Origin: DATFVA01 sp963832355
GTDB taxonomy: Bacteria; Bacteroidota; Ignavibacteria; Ignavibacteriales; Ignavibacteriaceae
Direction: 5' to 3'
Assembly (NCBI GenBank): GCA_963832355.1
Contig: CAWHTX010000014.1
Location: forward strand, 558,001-622,000
Length of the DNA stretch: 64,000 nucleotides
The notes beneath the pieces were generated by a model. It was given only the letters and a program-made list of their open reading frames with translations, had not been told where the DNA came from and made no database searches. The position numbers were made by a program, and so were the translations under genes. Shown one piece after another: positions 53,178 to 60,516 of this stretch (the first letter of the stretch is position 1; every line of letters begins with the position of its first letter).

Positions 53178-54233
53178 ATGAACAATAGAAAAATTCTATT
53201 CATCTGCGGTTCACTGAATCAGACTACGATGATGCATAAAATTTCATCCCATTTCCCTTCCGAAGATTGTTATTTTACACCTTATTATTCCCTTGGATTT
53301 CTTAAACAGGTAGGCAGGACCGGTATTCTCGATTTCTGTATACTCGGAGGCCAGTTTAGAAAAAGGACCTTCGATTACCTGGAAAAACATAATCTGAAAA
53401 TTGATTTTGAGGGTTCGTCAAATGATTATGATCTGGTTTATACCTGTTCTGATCTGATAATTCCCAAAAATATCCGGAATAAAAAACTGATTCTTGTACA
53501 GGAGGGCATGACTGACCCCGAGAATTTTATCTATTACCTTGTAAGGTACTTCAAACTGCCGAGGTGGATGGCCAGCACTTCGGTAACCGGTCTTTCCAAT
53601 GCTTATACCAAATTTTGTGTGGCATCTGAAGGTTACAGAGAGTTATTTATTAAAAAAGGAGTTAAACCTGATAAAATCGAAGTTACCGGAATACCTAATT
53701 TTGATAACTGCAGGGAATTCCTTAATAATGATTTTCCTCATCATGGTTATGTACTCGTTGCAACTTCAGATACAAGAGAAACTTATAAGTACGAAAACAG
53801 GAAAAAATTTATAGAAAAGGCTAAAAGGATCTCCAACGGAAAACAGATGATTTTTAAATTGCACCCGAATGAAAATGTAGACAGAGCTACTGAAGAAATA
53901 AACAAATATGCCCCCGGCTCTCTTGTTTATGCAGGTGGGAATACTTCACATATGATAGCTAATTGTGATACACTGGTCACCAGATATTCAAGTGTAGTTT
54001 ATGTAGGACTGGCTCTGGGTAAGAAAGTATTTTCAGAATTTAATCTGGAGGAACTAATAAAACTTGCGCCGATACAAAACGAAGGGACATCCTCCTTAGC
54101 AATAGCAGAGACAGGAGTAAGCCTCTTAAATGAGGGCCGCTCAGTTGCAATTAAACCGGGGAGGATAAGATCAAGAATAAAAAGTAAGCTGCTGTTGAGA
54201 TTTCGTTCAAAATTATTAAATGCGGAAAAGTGA
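53178..54233 (+). CDS. GT-B-like glycosyl- or glycerophosphotransferase, family not recognised
   Basis: 351 aa, soluble. The C-terminal half has the look of a GT-B donor domain: VTGIPNFDNC, MIFKLHPNEN and then ANCDTLVTRYSSVVYVGLAL and GKKVFSEFNLEEL, resembling CDP-glycerol glycerophosphotransferase, NeuC/WecB-like and CMP-sugar transferase folds. No HPNEN-like family could be fixed. It is the first gene of the plus-strand operon, followed after 44 bp by the cytidylyltransferase. Given that order, transfer of the CMP-activated product to a glycan is an attractive role, but it is inference. The ATG at 53178 has AAAGAGA upstream. Confidence 0.6.
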   Translation: MNNRKILFICGSLNQTTMMHKISSHFPSEDCYFTPYYSLGFLKQVGRTGILDFCILGGQFRKRTFDYLEKHNLKIDFEGSSNDYDLVYTCSDLIIPKNIRNKKLILVQEGMTDPENFIYYLVRYFKLPRWMASTSVTGLSNAYTKFCVASEGYRELFIKKGVKPDKIEVTGIPNFDNCREFLNNDFPHHGYVLVATSDTRETYKYENRKKFIEKAKRISNGKQMIFKLHPNENVDRATEEINKYAPGSLVYAGGNTSHMIANCDTLVTRYSSVVYVGLALGKKVFSEFNLEELIKLAPIQNEGTSSLAIAETGVSLLNEGRSVAIKPGRIRSRIKSKLLLRFRSKLLNAEK

Positions 54234-54277
54234 TATAAATAGTTGTTCCTTTTTATCTCATTAAATTTTATCACAAT

Positions 54278-55075
54278 ATGAAAATCATTACCGTAATCCA
54301 GGCAAGAATGGGATCAACCAGGCTTCCCAAAAAAGTTATGATGCCGCTTTTGGGAAAACCACTCATAATCAGAATGATCGAACGCGTCAGCCTCTCCAAT
54401 CTCACAGGAACTATTGTTGCTGCTCTGACAGAAGAACGGTATGACGATGAACTCGCGAATGTTCTAATGAATCAGGGATTGAACGTCTTCAGAGGAAGCA
54501 CAAATGACCTGCTTGAAAGGCATTTAAATGCAGCGCGGGAATATGGAGGAGATACAGTAATTAAAATACCTTCTGACTGCCCCCTGATTGACCCTTCAGT
54601 TATAGATAAAGTTATAAATCACTATACCTCTGATATTGGTAGATATGATTATGTAAGCAACCTGCACCCCGCAACTTATCCAGACGGTAATGATGTGGAA
54701 ATAATGAGTCTGGAAATACTCGAAAGATGCAGCAGAGAAGCATCGAAAGATTTCGAACGTGAACATACCACTCCCTATATATGGGAAAATCCGGGGAAGT
54801 TCAGGATTGGGAATGTTGAATGGGAAACAGGACTCGATTACTCTATGAGTCACCGCTGGACAATTGACTATATGGAAGATTATCTCTTCATAAAAAAAAT
54901 ATACGAAGAGCTTTATGACAAAAATCCGGAATTCGGATTAAACGATATCCTTAATTATGAAAAGGAACATCCTGAAGTTAAAGCACTAAATGAAAAATAT
55001 AACGGGGTGAACTGGTATCGGAACCATCTTGGAGATCTGAAAACAATTAAACCGGAGCAAACGAAAGTAATCTGA
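54278..55075 (+). CDS. SpsF-like cytidylyltransferase (nucleotide activation of a sugar acid)
   Basis: 265 aa of the KdsB/NeuA-like GT-A fold, close to the SpsF group. Starts ITVIQARMGSTRLPKKVMMP, the nucleotide-binding loop, then RGSTNDLLERHLNAAREYGG, IPSDCPLIDPSVIDKVI and the acidic NDVEIMSLEILER and SHRWTIDYMEDY. It should transfer CMP from CTP to an acidic or 3-deoxy-ulosonate sugar; the exact sugar is unknown. The C-terminus reads ALNEKYNGVNWYRNHLGDLK, a tail I do not recognise. Followed by the transketolase pair with only 2 nt between. Confidence 0.85.
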   Translation: MKIITVIQARMGSTRLPKKVMMPLLGKPLIIRMIERVSLSNLTGTIVAALTEERYDDELANVLMNQGLNVFRGSTNDLLERHLNAAREYGGDTVIKIPSDCPLIDPSVIDKVINHYTSDIGRYDYVSNLHPATYPDGNDVEIMSLEILERCSREASKDFEREHTTPYIWENPGKFRIGNVEWETGLDYSMSHRWTIDYMEDYLFIKKIYEELYDKNPEFGLNDILNYEKEHPEVKALNEKYNGVNWYRNHLGDLKTIKPEQTKVI

Positions 55076-55077
55076 AA

Positions 55078-55935
55078 ATGGATAAAAAACACAGAAAAGA
55101 ACTTGAAGAAACCGCTTTCCGGGTACGTGAACATATCATCAGAATGGCAACAGACGGTGGATGTTTTATTGGAGCCTCTCTCTCCTGTACCGATCTTTTG
55201 CTGTATCTCTATGCACGCTATCTTAATATTAATAAGAAAAATCTTAATGATCCTGGCAGGGATTATTTATTCCTCTCAAAGGGTAATGATGTGCCTGCGC
55301 TCTACGGGATCTTTGCCGAACTTGGATTCATAGAGAAAGACAGGTTAAAAAATCACCTTAAGACAAATGATTATATATATTGGCATCCTAATACTAAAAT
55401 ACCCGGGATCGAGTACCATTCAGGTTCACTGGGTCACCTGCTATCAGTTTCAATGGGTGTGGCAAAAGACTTAAAAATCAAGGGAAAGAAGAATAAGGTC
55501 GTTGTGGTTCTCGGTGATGGAGAACTAAATGAAGGTTCAGTCTGGGAGGGACTCCTTGTTGCCTCCGCTCATAAGCTCAACAATCTTATTGCAGTAGTTG
55601 ACAGAAATCAGTTCCAGGCAAATATCAGAACGGAAGAACTAATTCCGATTGAACCGCTTGAGAAAAAATTTGAAGCATTCGGGTGGACTCCCCGGAGGTG
55701 TAACGGACATAATTTTGACGCACTTGAGAAGACTTTTAACGGGATACCCTTTAATGAGCAAACACCCTCAGTTGTAATAGCAGAAACCGTGAGAGGAAAA
55801 GGACTGCCTAGCATTGAATCAAGGGCGGACAGGTGGTTCTGCAATTTTACCCACGAGGAAATTGACCAGCTTCTTCATGAGCTTTATACAAAACAAAAAA
55901 CAGAATTAAAATCAGAAACATTAATAGTCAGATAA
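55078..55935 (+). CDS. Transketolase, N-terminal (TPP-binding) subunit
   Basis: 285 aa covering just the first domain of transketolase. The TPP/Mg motif is GDGELNEGSVWEGLLVASAH (GDG at 146-148) and ends in Asn177 of VVDRNQFQ; upstream are LFLSKGNDVPALYGIFAELG, the substrate-facing His in YWHPNTKIPGIEYHSGSLGH, and a C-terminal RWFCNFTHEE. The rest of the enzyme is encoded by the next gene, whose ATG follows the stop at once. Split transketolases occur in archaea and in natural-product or surface-sugar gene clusters; here it probably builds or rearranges a sugar-phosphate for the ulosonate pathway. Confidence 0.93.
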   Translation: MDKKHRKELEETAFRVREHIIRMATDGGCFIGASLSCTDLLLYLYARYLNINKKNLNDPGRDYLFLSKGNDVPALYGIFAELGFIEKDRLKNHLKTNDYIYWHPNTKIPGIEYHSGSLGHLLSVSMGVAKDLKIKGKKNKVVVVLGDGELNEGSVWEGLLVASAHKLNNLIAVVDRNQFQANIRTEELIPIEPLEKKFEAFGWTPRRCNGHNFDALEKTFNGIPFNEQTPSVVIAETVRGKGLPSIESRADRWFCNFTHEEIDQLLHELYTKQKTELKSETLIVR

Positions 55936-55936
55936 T

Positions 55937-56866
55937 ATGAATTACGAAGAACTCCTTCTGCAGCTGGTAAAAGACGATGAGCGCATAATAGTAATGACTG
56001 CTGAAAATCGTGCAGCTATCAGGAATTTACCCAATATAGTTAAGGATCGGTTTATTGATGTTGGTATAGCGGAACAGACCATGATTGGAATGTCTGCCGG
56101 ACTTGCTTTAAGAGGTAATATTCCTATTGTGCACGCGCTGGCGACATTTCTCACAATGCGTGCCTTTGAATTTATCAGAACAGATATCGGAATCGGGAAT
56201 CTTCCCGTTAAACTTGTTGGTGCCGTGCCCGGTTTTCTCAGCGACGGTAATGGTCCAACACACCAGGCCATCGAAGATATCTCTTTAATGCGCGGAATAC
56301 CCCCGATGAATATCTTCTGCCCTTCTGATGAAGAGGATATGCTTATCGGATTAAAAGACGTTATACTCCACCCATCACCATTTTATATCAGATATAACAA
56401 CCTTAAACCTGCGGTTGAACACCAAAAGGATTTCACTATAGGAAAAGCAGAAATAATAAATGAAGGCAGAGATGTAGTGATTCTTACATATGGAACCTTG
56501 CTAAGACAGGCAGTTGAAGCAGCAGATATCCTTCGGTCTGAAGGAAAATCTGTGGGAGTGGTAAATATGAGAACCTTGAAACCGATTGATGAGAACCTGT
56601 TAAAGAAAACCTGTCTCAGTGATGTCCTTTTAGTTACCCTGGAAGATCACTTTCTTACCGGCGGATTGTATTCAATTTTATCTGAATTTCTTGTTAAGGA
56701 AAAAACAAGATGTAATGTTCTGCCAATAGCACTGGAGAACAAATGGTTCAAACCGGTGCTTCTGCCTGATGTTCTGGAGTATGAAGGATTTACTCCTGAA
56801 AAAATTGCAGGCAGAATAAATAAGGAACTGATACGTCTCTATAAAAGATCAGAATATTCAATTTAA
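55937..56866 (+). CDS. Transketolase, C-terminal (pyrimidine-binding) subunit
   Basis: 309 aa. The pyrimidine domain has Glu46 in FIDVGIAEQTMIGMSAGLAL, the residue that activates TPP, and LKLVGAVPG-like PVKLVGAVPGFLSDGNGPTH with a catalytic-type His in THQAIEDISLMRG. The C-terminal transketolase domain follows (DVVILTYGTLLRQAVEAADI). Together with the preceding gene it makes a full heterodimeric transketolase of about 594 aa; both halves retain their key residues. The start ATG is 1 nt after the stop of the N-terminal subunit. Confidence 0.93.
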   Translation: MNYEELLLQLVKDDERIIVMTAENRAAIRNLPNIVKDRFIDVGIAEQTMIGMSAGLALRGNIPIVHALATFLTMRAFEFIRTDIGIGNLPVKLVGAVPGFLSDGNGPTHQAIEDISLMRGIPPMNIFCPSDEEDMLIGLKDVILHPSPFYIRYNNLKPAVEHQKDFTIGKAEIINEGRDVVILTYGTLLRQAVEAADILRSEGKSVGVVNMRTLKPIDENLLKKTCLSDVLLVTLEDHFLTGGLYSILSEFLVKEKTRCNVLPIALENKWFKPVLLPDVLEYEGFTPEKIAGRINKELIRLYKRSEYSI

Positions 56867-56881
56867 AATGAGGGAATTATA

Positions 56882-58228
56882 ATGCCGAATAAAGTAGAAC
56901 TTAACAAAAATTATCCTGAAATCAGTAAATCGAATGAATATTATAGAAAGGCCCTTGAACTTATACCATCAGTCACCCAGACACTTGCCAAAGGTCCCTC
57001 TCAGAACATAAAAGGAGTTGCACCAAAGTACCTCGAGAGAGGTAAGGGATCACACGTATGGGATGTTGACGGCAATGAATATATAGATTTCCTGATGGGG
57101 ATCGGCCCTCTTTCATTGGGGTATTCATACGATAAAGTTGACAACGCTATTAAGTCACAGCTTGAGAAAGGTATAACATTTTCTCTGATGCATCCGCTCG
57201 AAGTTGAAGTAGCTGAACTCATTAACAAAATAGTTCCCAATGCAGAATCTGTACGATACAGTAAAACAGGTGCCGATGTTACTACCGCGGCAATTCGTGT
57301 TGCACGGGCTTATACGGGAAGAGATAAAGTATTATGCTGCGGCTATCACGGCTGGCACGACTGGTATATTTCCGTCACCGACAGAAATAAAGGTATTCCC
57401 GGTATTATCCAGGATATGACATATACGTTCAATTATAATGACATTGATTCCGTTATTGATTCAATTGATAGTGAGACAGCCTGCGTTATACTTGAGCCAT
57501 TCGTATTCCAGGCACCTGAAAATGATTTCCTTAAAGAATTAAGAAAGGTATGTACTGAAAACGGAACCATATTAATCTTTGATGAAATGTGGACGGGTTT
57601 CAGGATTTCGCTCGGTGGTGCACAGGAATATTTTGGTGTGGATGCTGACCTTGCCTGCTTTAGTAAAGCCGTGGCAAACGGAATGCCCATTTCCATACTG
57701 ACAGGTAAGAAAGAAATTATGAAGGTACTGGATAAAAATGTCTTCTTTTATACAACCTTCGGAGGAGAAGCACTTTCGCTTGCTGCTGCAAAAGCTACTA
57801 TTGAAGAATTAAGAGACAAAGATGTTCCGGCCTACCTTGTAAAACAAGGCAGCAAACTTCGAGAAGGGTACAATAAAATCGCCTCGGAACTTGGAATGAA
57901 CTATACGAAATGCTCCGGGTATGACTGCAGGACGATAATGACATTTGATGCATCCGCCGGTAATCCGCTTGAAATGAAATCCCTTGTGCAGCAGGAAATG
58001 ATTAAGCGGGGTATCCTCTGGGGCGGGTTCCATAACATGAGCTATTCTCACAGTGACAAAGATGTAGAATATGCATTGCAGGTTTATAAAGAAGTCCTTC
58101 CGATATTGAAAAAAGCAGTAGACGAGAAAAATGTTGCCGGATATCTTAGAGGTGAACCGGTCGAACCTGTATTTCGTAAAACGAGTAACTTTAACACAAA
58201 ACCAAAGAAGAAAGAAGCAAAGGTTTAA
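56882..58228 (+). CDS. Class III aminotransferase, glutamate-1-semialdehyde aminomutase-like
   Basis: 448 aa, PLP enzyme. PLP Lys262 lies in FSKAVANGMPISILTGKKE, the cofactor Asp234 in ILIFDEMWTGFRISLGG, plus RYSKTGADVTTAAIRVARAY and CGYHGWHDWYI. Close to the HemL group, but here in a sugar cluster, so the substrate is probably a sugar-type carbonyl compound. The ribosome site GAGGGA precedes the ATG. The last 35 residues (RGEPVEPVFRKTSNF onwards) are basic and look unlike the rest of the family; see findings. The stop codon overlaps the start of the SDR gene (TAATG). Confidence 0.88.
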   Translation: MPNKVELNKNYPEISKSNEYYRKALELIPSVTQTLAKGPSQNIKGVAPKYLERGKGSHVWDVDGNEYIDFLMGIGPLSLGYSYDKVDNAIKSQLEKGITFSLMHPLEVEVAELINKIVPNAESVRYSKTGADVTTAAIRVARAYTGRDKVLCCGYHGWHDWYISVTDRNKGIPGIIQDMTYTFNYNDIDSVIDSIDSETACVILEPFVFQAPENDFLKELRKVCTENGTILIFDEMWTGFRISLGGAQEYFGVDADLACFSKAVANGMPISILTGKKEIMKVLDKNVFFYTTFGGEALSLAAAKATIEELRDKDVPAYLVKQGSKLREGYNKIASELGMNYTKCSGYDCRTIMTFDASAGNPLEMKSLVQQEMIKRGILWGGFHNMSYSHSDKDVEYALQVYKEVLPILKKAVDEKNVAGYLRGEPVEPVFRKTSNFNTKPKKKEAKV

Positions 58229-59040
58229 TGGAATCACCTTCACTTTTTTCCCTTAATAATAAGGTCGCTGTAGTTACTGGTGCAGTTGGTCTTCTTGGGA
58301 AACAGCATTGTCTCGCATTATCTGAGGCAGGTGCATCAGTGGTAGTGTGCGATCTTGATGAGAATGCCTGCAATGAGTTTGCATTTAGTCTCGAGGGCGA
58401 CTGTATGGGAGCGGGGACTGATATTACTTCCCCGTCTTCCGTGAAGGAATTAAAGGAGCGGATACTGAATAAGTATAAGCAAATAGACATCCTGGTAAAT
58501 AACGCAGCAATAAACGATATGTTCGAAAATCCATCTGCTGCTGCTGAACTCTCAAAGTTTGAAAATTATCCTCTGGAACTCTGGCAAAAATCTTTGAATG
58601 TAAACATTACCGGTACATTCCTATGTTCCCAGGTTATAGGATCCAATATGGCAGAACAGGGTTCCGGCAGCATTATAAATATTGCATCGACTTACGGAAT
58701 AACAGCCCCCGATCAATCGCTTTATAAAAAGGATGACGGATCTCAGGATTTCTATAAATCCCCTGCCTACCCGGCCACCAAAGGTGCTGTTATTTCATTT
58801 ACGCGGTTTCTTGCAGCTTACTGGGGTGGAAAAGGTGTCCGTGTAAATTGTCTATCTCCGGGAGGAGTTGAGAACAATCAGCAAGATTATTTTATAAAAA
58901 ATTATTCTGACAGGACTCCCCTCGGAAGAATGGCTGCTCCATCTGACTATAAAGGAGCGATTGTGTTTCTTGCAAGTGAAGCATCAGCTTATATGACCGG
59001 AGCAAATTTAATTGTAGACGGAGGATGGACAGCTTGGTAA
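58228..59040 (+). CDS. Short-chain dehydrogenase/reductase, PtmA-like
   Basis: 270 aa. Nucleotide-binding VTGAVGLLGKQHCLALSEAG (TG at 17-18), catalytic Ser154 in NIASTYGI, Tyr181 and Lys185 in YPATKGAVISFTRFLAAYWG, and SPGGVENNQQDYF near the end. An insertion at about 97-115 (MFENPSAAAELSKFENYP) before the NVNITGTF helix is a feature I associate with PtmA-type reductases of nonulosonate clusters. NAD(P)H dependence is expected; the substrate is unknown. Overlaps both flanking genes by 1-16 nt. Confidence 0.86.
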   Translation: MESPSLFSLNNKVAVVTGAVGLLGKQHCLALSEAGASVVVCDLDENACNEFAFSLEGDCMGAGTDITSPSSVKELKERILNKYKQIDILVNNAAINDMFENPSAAAELSKFENYPLELWQKSLNVNITGTFLCSQVIGSNMAEQGSGSIINIASTYGITAPDQSLYKKDDGSQDFYKSPAYPATKGAVISFTRFLAAYWGGKGVRVNCLSPGGVENNQQDYFIKNYSDRTPLGRMAAPSDYKGAIVFLASEASAYMTGANLIVDGGWTAW

Positions 59041-59564
59041 CAGATTATAAACTCAGAGAAGATAACCAGCATCTTGTTGAAAGAGCAAAAAAAATTAAGC
59101 TCGTCTTAACCGACAGCGATGGTGTGCTTACTGATACCGGAGTATACTATTCAGACGACGGCGAGATTATGAAAAGATTCTCTATTAGAGACGGTATGGG
59201 CGTTGAGAGACTCCGGAATGTACTTAGTATCGAAACGGGTATAATTACAGGAGAACTTTCCGGTTCCGTATTAAAACGGGCTGAAAAGCTGAACATTATT
59301 TATTTATACAGAGGTGTAAAAGATAAAAAAGCCCTTCTTTCTGAGATATTGAAAGGAATGAAGCTGGAGAAAGACAATATTGCCTTTATTGGTGATGACG
59401 TTAACGATATAGAACTGATAAAAGAAGTAGGTTTATCAGCATCACCATCAGACGGAACCGACTTCGTCAAAGATATTGTTCATTATGTATGTCATAATAA
59501 AGGAGGGAACGGAGCGTTCAGAGAGTTTGCTGAGTTAATTATTTCTCTGAATACAAAAGATTAA
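59025..59564 (+). CDS. KdsC-like HAD phosphatase
   Basis: 179 aa of the C0-cap HAD family that contains KdsC and the phosphatase half of some NeuA proteins. Catalytic DxD at 30-32 (LVLTDSDGVLTDTGVYYSDD, nucleophile and acid), RFSIRDGMGVERLR, GIITGELSGSVLKRAEKLNI (the Thr/Ser and Lys motifs) and IAFIGDDVNDIELIKEVG with the metal Asp pair. It should remove the phosphate from a ulosonate 8- or 9-phosphate. The gene is next to NeuB, the enzyme that would make that phosphate product. ATG at 59025 is inside the end of the SDR gene; a TTG at 59034 is an alternative. Confidence 0.9.
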   Translation: MDSLVTDYKLREDNQHLVERAKKIKLVLTDSDGVLTDTGVYYSDDGEIMKRFSIRDGMGVERLRNVLSIETGIITGELSGSVLKRAEKLNIIYLYRGVKDKKALLSEILKGMKLEKDNIAFIGDDVNDIELIKEVGLSASPSDGTDFVKDIVHYVCHNKGGNGAFREFAELIISLNTKD

Positions 59565-59589
59565 TTTTATTACAAAATGAGGGCACAAA

Positions 59590-60486
59590 ATGAATTCATT
59601 TAATTTCAGGAAAGTCGGAAACAAAATTATCGGGGATGGAGCTCCGGTATTTGTAATTGCGGAAATTGGAATTAATCATAATGGATCTGTAGAGATCGCA
59701 AAAAAAATGATTGACGGTGCAGTTAAGGCCGGATGTGATGCAGTGAAATTTCAAAAAAGAACTCCTGAAATATGCGTTCCTAAGGACCAATGGGATATTG
59801 AGAGGGATACGCCCTGGGGAAGGATGAAATATATTGATTACAGGCATAAAGTTGAGTTCAGCAAAGAACAGTTTAAAGAGATAGACAACTACTGCAGAGA
59901 AAAAGATATAATTTGGTTTGCCTCCTGCTGGGACGAAGAAGCGGTGGAATTTATCGAGGAATTCGACCCCCCTGTTTATAAATTTGCCTCTGCTTCGCTG
60001 ACAGATCATGAACTGCTTCAAAGGCATAAATATTTGAAAAAACCTTTAATGCTGTCTACAGGAATGTCAACCATGCAGGAAATAAAAAATGCGGTTGATA
60101 TCTTCGGAACTGAAAATCTTCTTATTGCACATTCCACATCTGCATACCCCTGTAAAAACGAAGAATTGAATCTTAGAATGATTCCAACCCTCAAAAAGAT
60201 GTATCCGGGAGTACCAATAGGTTATTCAGGTCACGAAGTAGGCCTTGCCCCAACCTGGGCTGCGGTAGCCTTGGGAGCTTGTTTTATCGAACGGCATATA
60301 ACACTTGATCGTGCAATGTGGGGGACGGATCAGGCTGCATCTGTTGAAATAGTAGGGCTCGAAAGACTGATCTCCAGCATCAGAGATATTGAACTGGCAC
60401 TGGGAGACGGGATAAAGAAGGTTTATGATAGTGAAAAGAAGAATCTTAAAAAGTTACGTAGAGCAAAATCCAGCGTTCAGAGTTGA
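59590..60486 (+). CDS. NeuB-type sialic acid/ulosonate synthase without SAF domain
   Basis: Condenses PEP with an aldose or aldose-phosphate. 298 aa. TIM barrel with VIAEIGINHNGSVEIAKKMI, AGCDAVKFQKRTPE, FASASLTDHELLQRH, LMLSTGMSTMQEIKNAVDIF, and the C-terminal GYSGHEVGLAPTWAAVALGA, FIERHITLDRAMWGTDQAAS. The reading frame ends at KKNLKKLRRAKSSVQS, directly where the ~60-residue SAF (antifreeze-like) domain would start in classical NeuB; there is no room for it before the next gene at 60517. GAGGG lies 7 nt before the ATG. Probably acts on a sugar other than N-acetylmannosamine. Confidence 0.9.
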   Translation: MNSFNFRKVGNKIIGDGAPVFVIAEIGINHNGSVEIAKKMIDGAVKAGCDAVKFQKRTPEICVPKDQWDIERDTPWGRMKYIDYRHKVEFSKEQFKEIDNYCREKDIIWFASCWDEEAVEFIEEFDPPVYKFASASLTDHELLQRHKYLKKPLMLSTGMSTMQEIKNAVDIFGTENLLIAHSTSAYPCKNEELNLRMIPTLKKMYPGVPIGYSGHEVGLAPTWAAVALGACFIERHITLDRAMWGTDQAASVEIVGLERLISSIRDIELALGDGIKKVYDSEKKNLKKLRRAKSSVQS

Positions 60487-60516
60487 TATTCGTTCTTAAG
60501 ATTCTAATTATAAGAT

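Noticed and set aside
60487..60516. A frameshift hiding the NeuB SAF domain
   Set aside because: Only 30 nt separate the stop from the next gene, which encodes an intact hydroxylase; there is no space or similarity for a 60-residue SAF domain.
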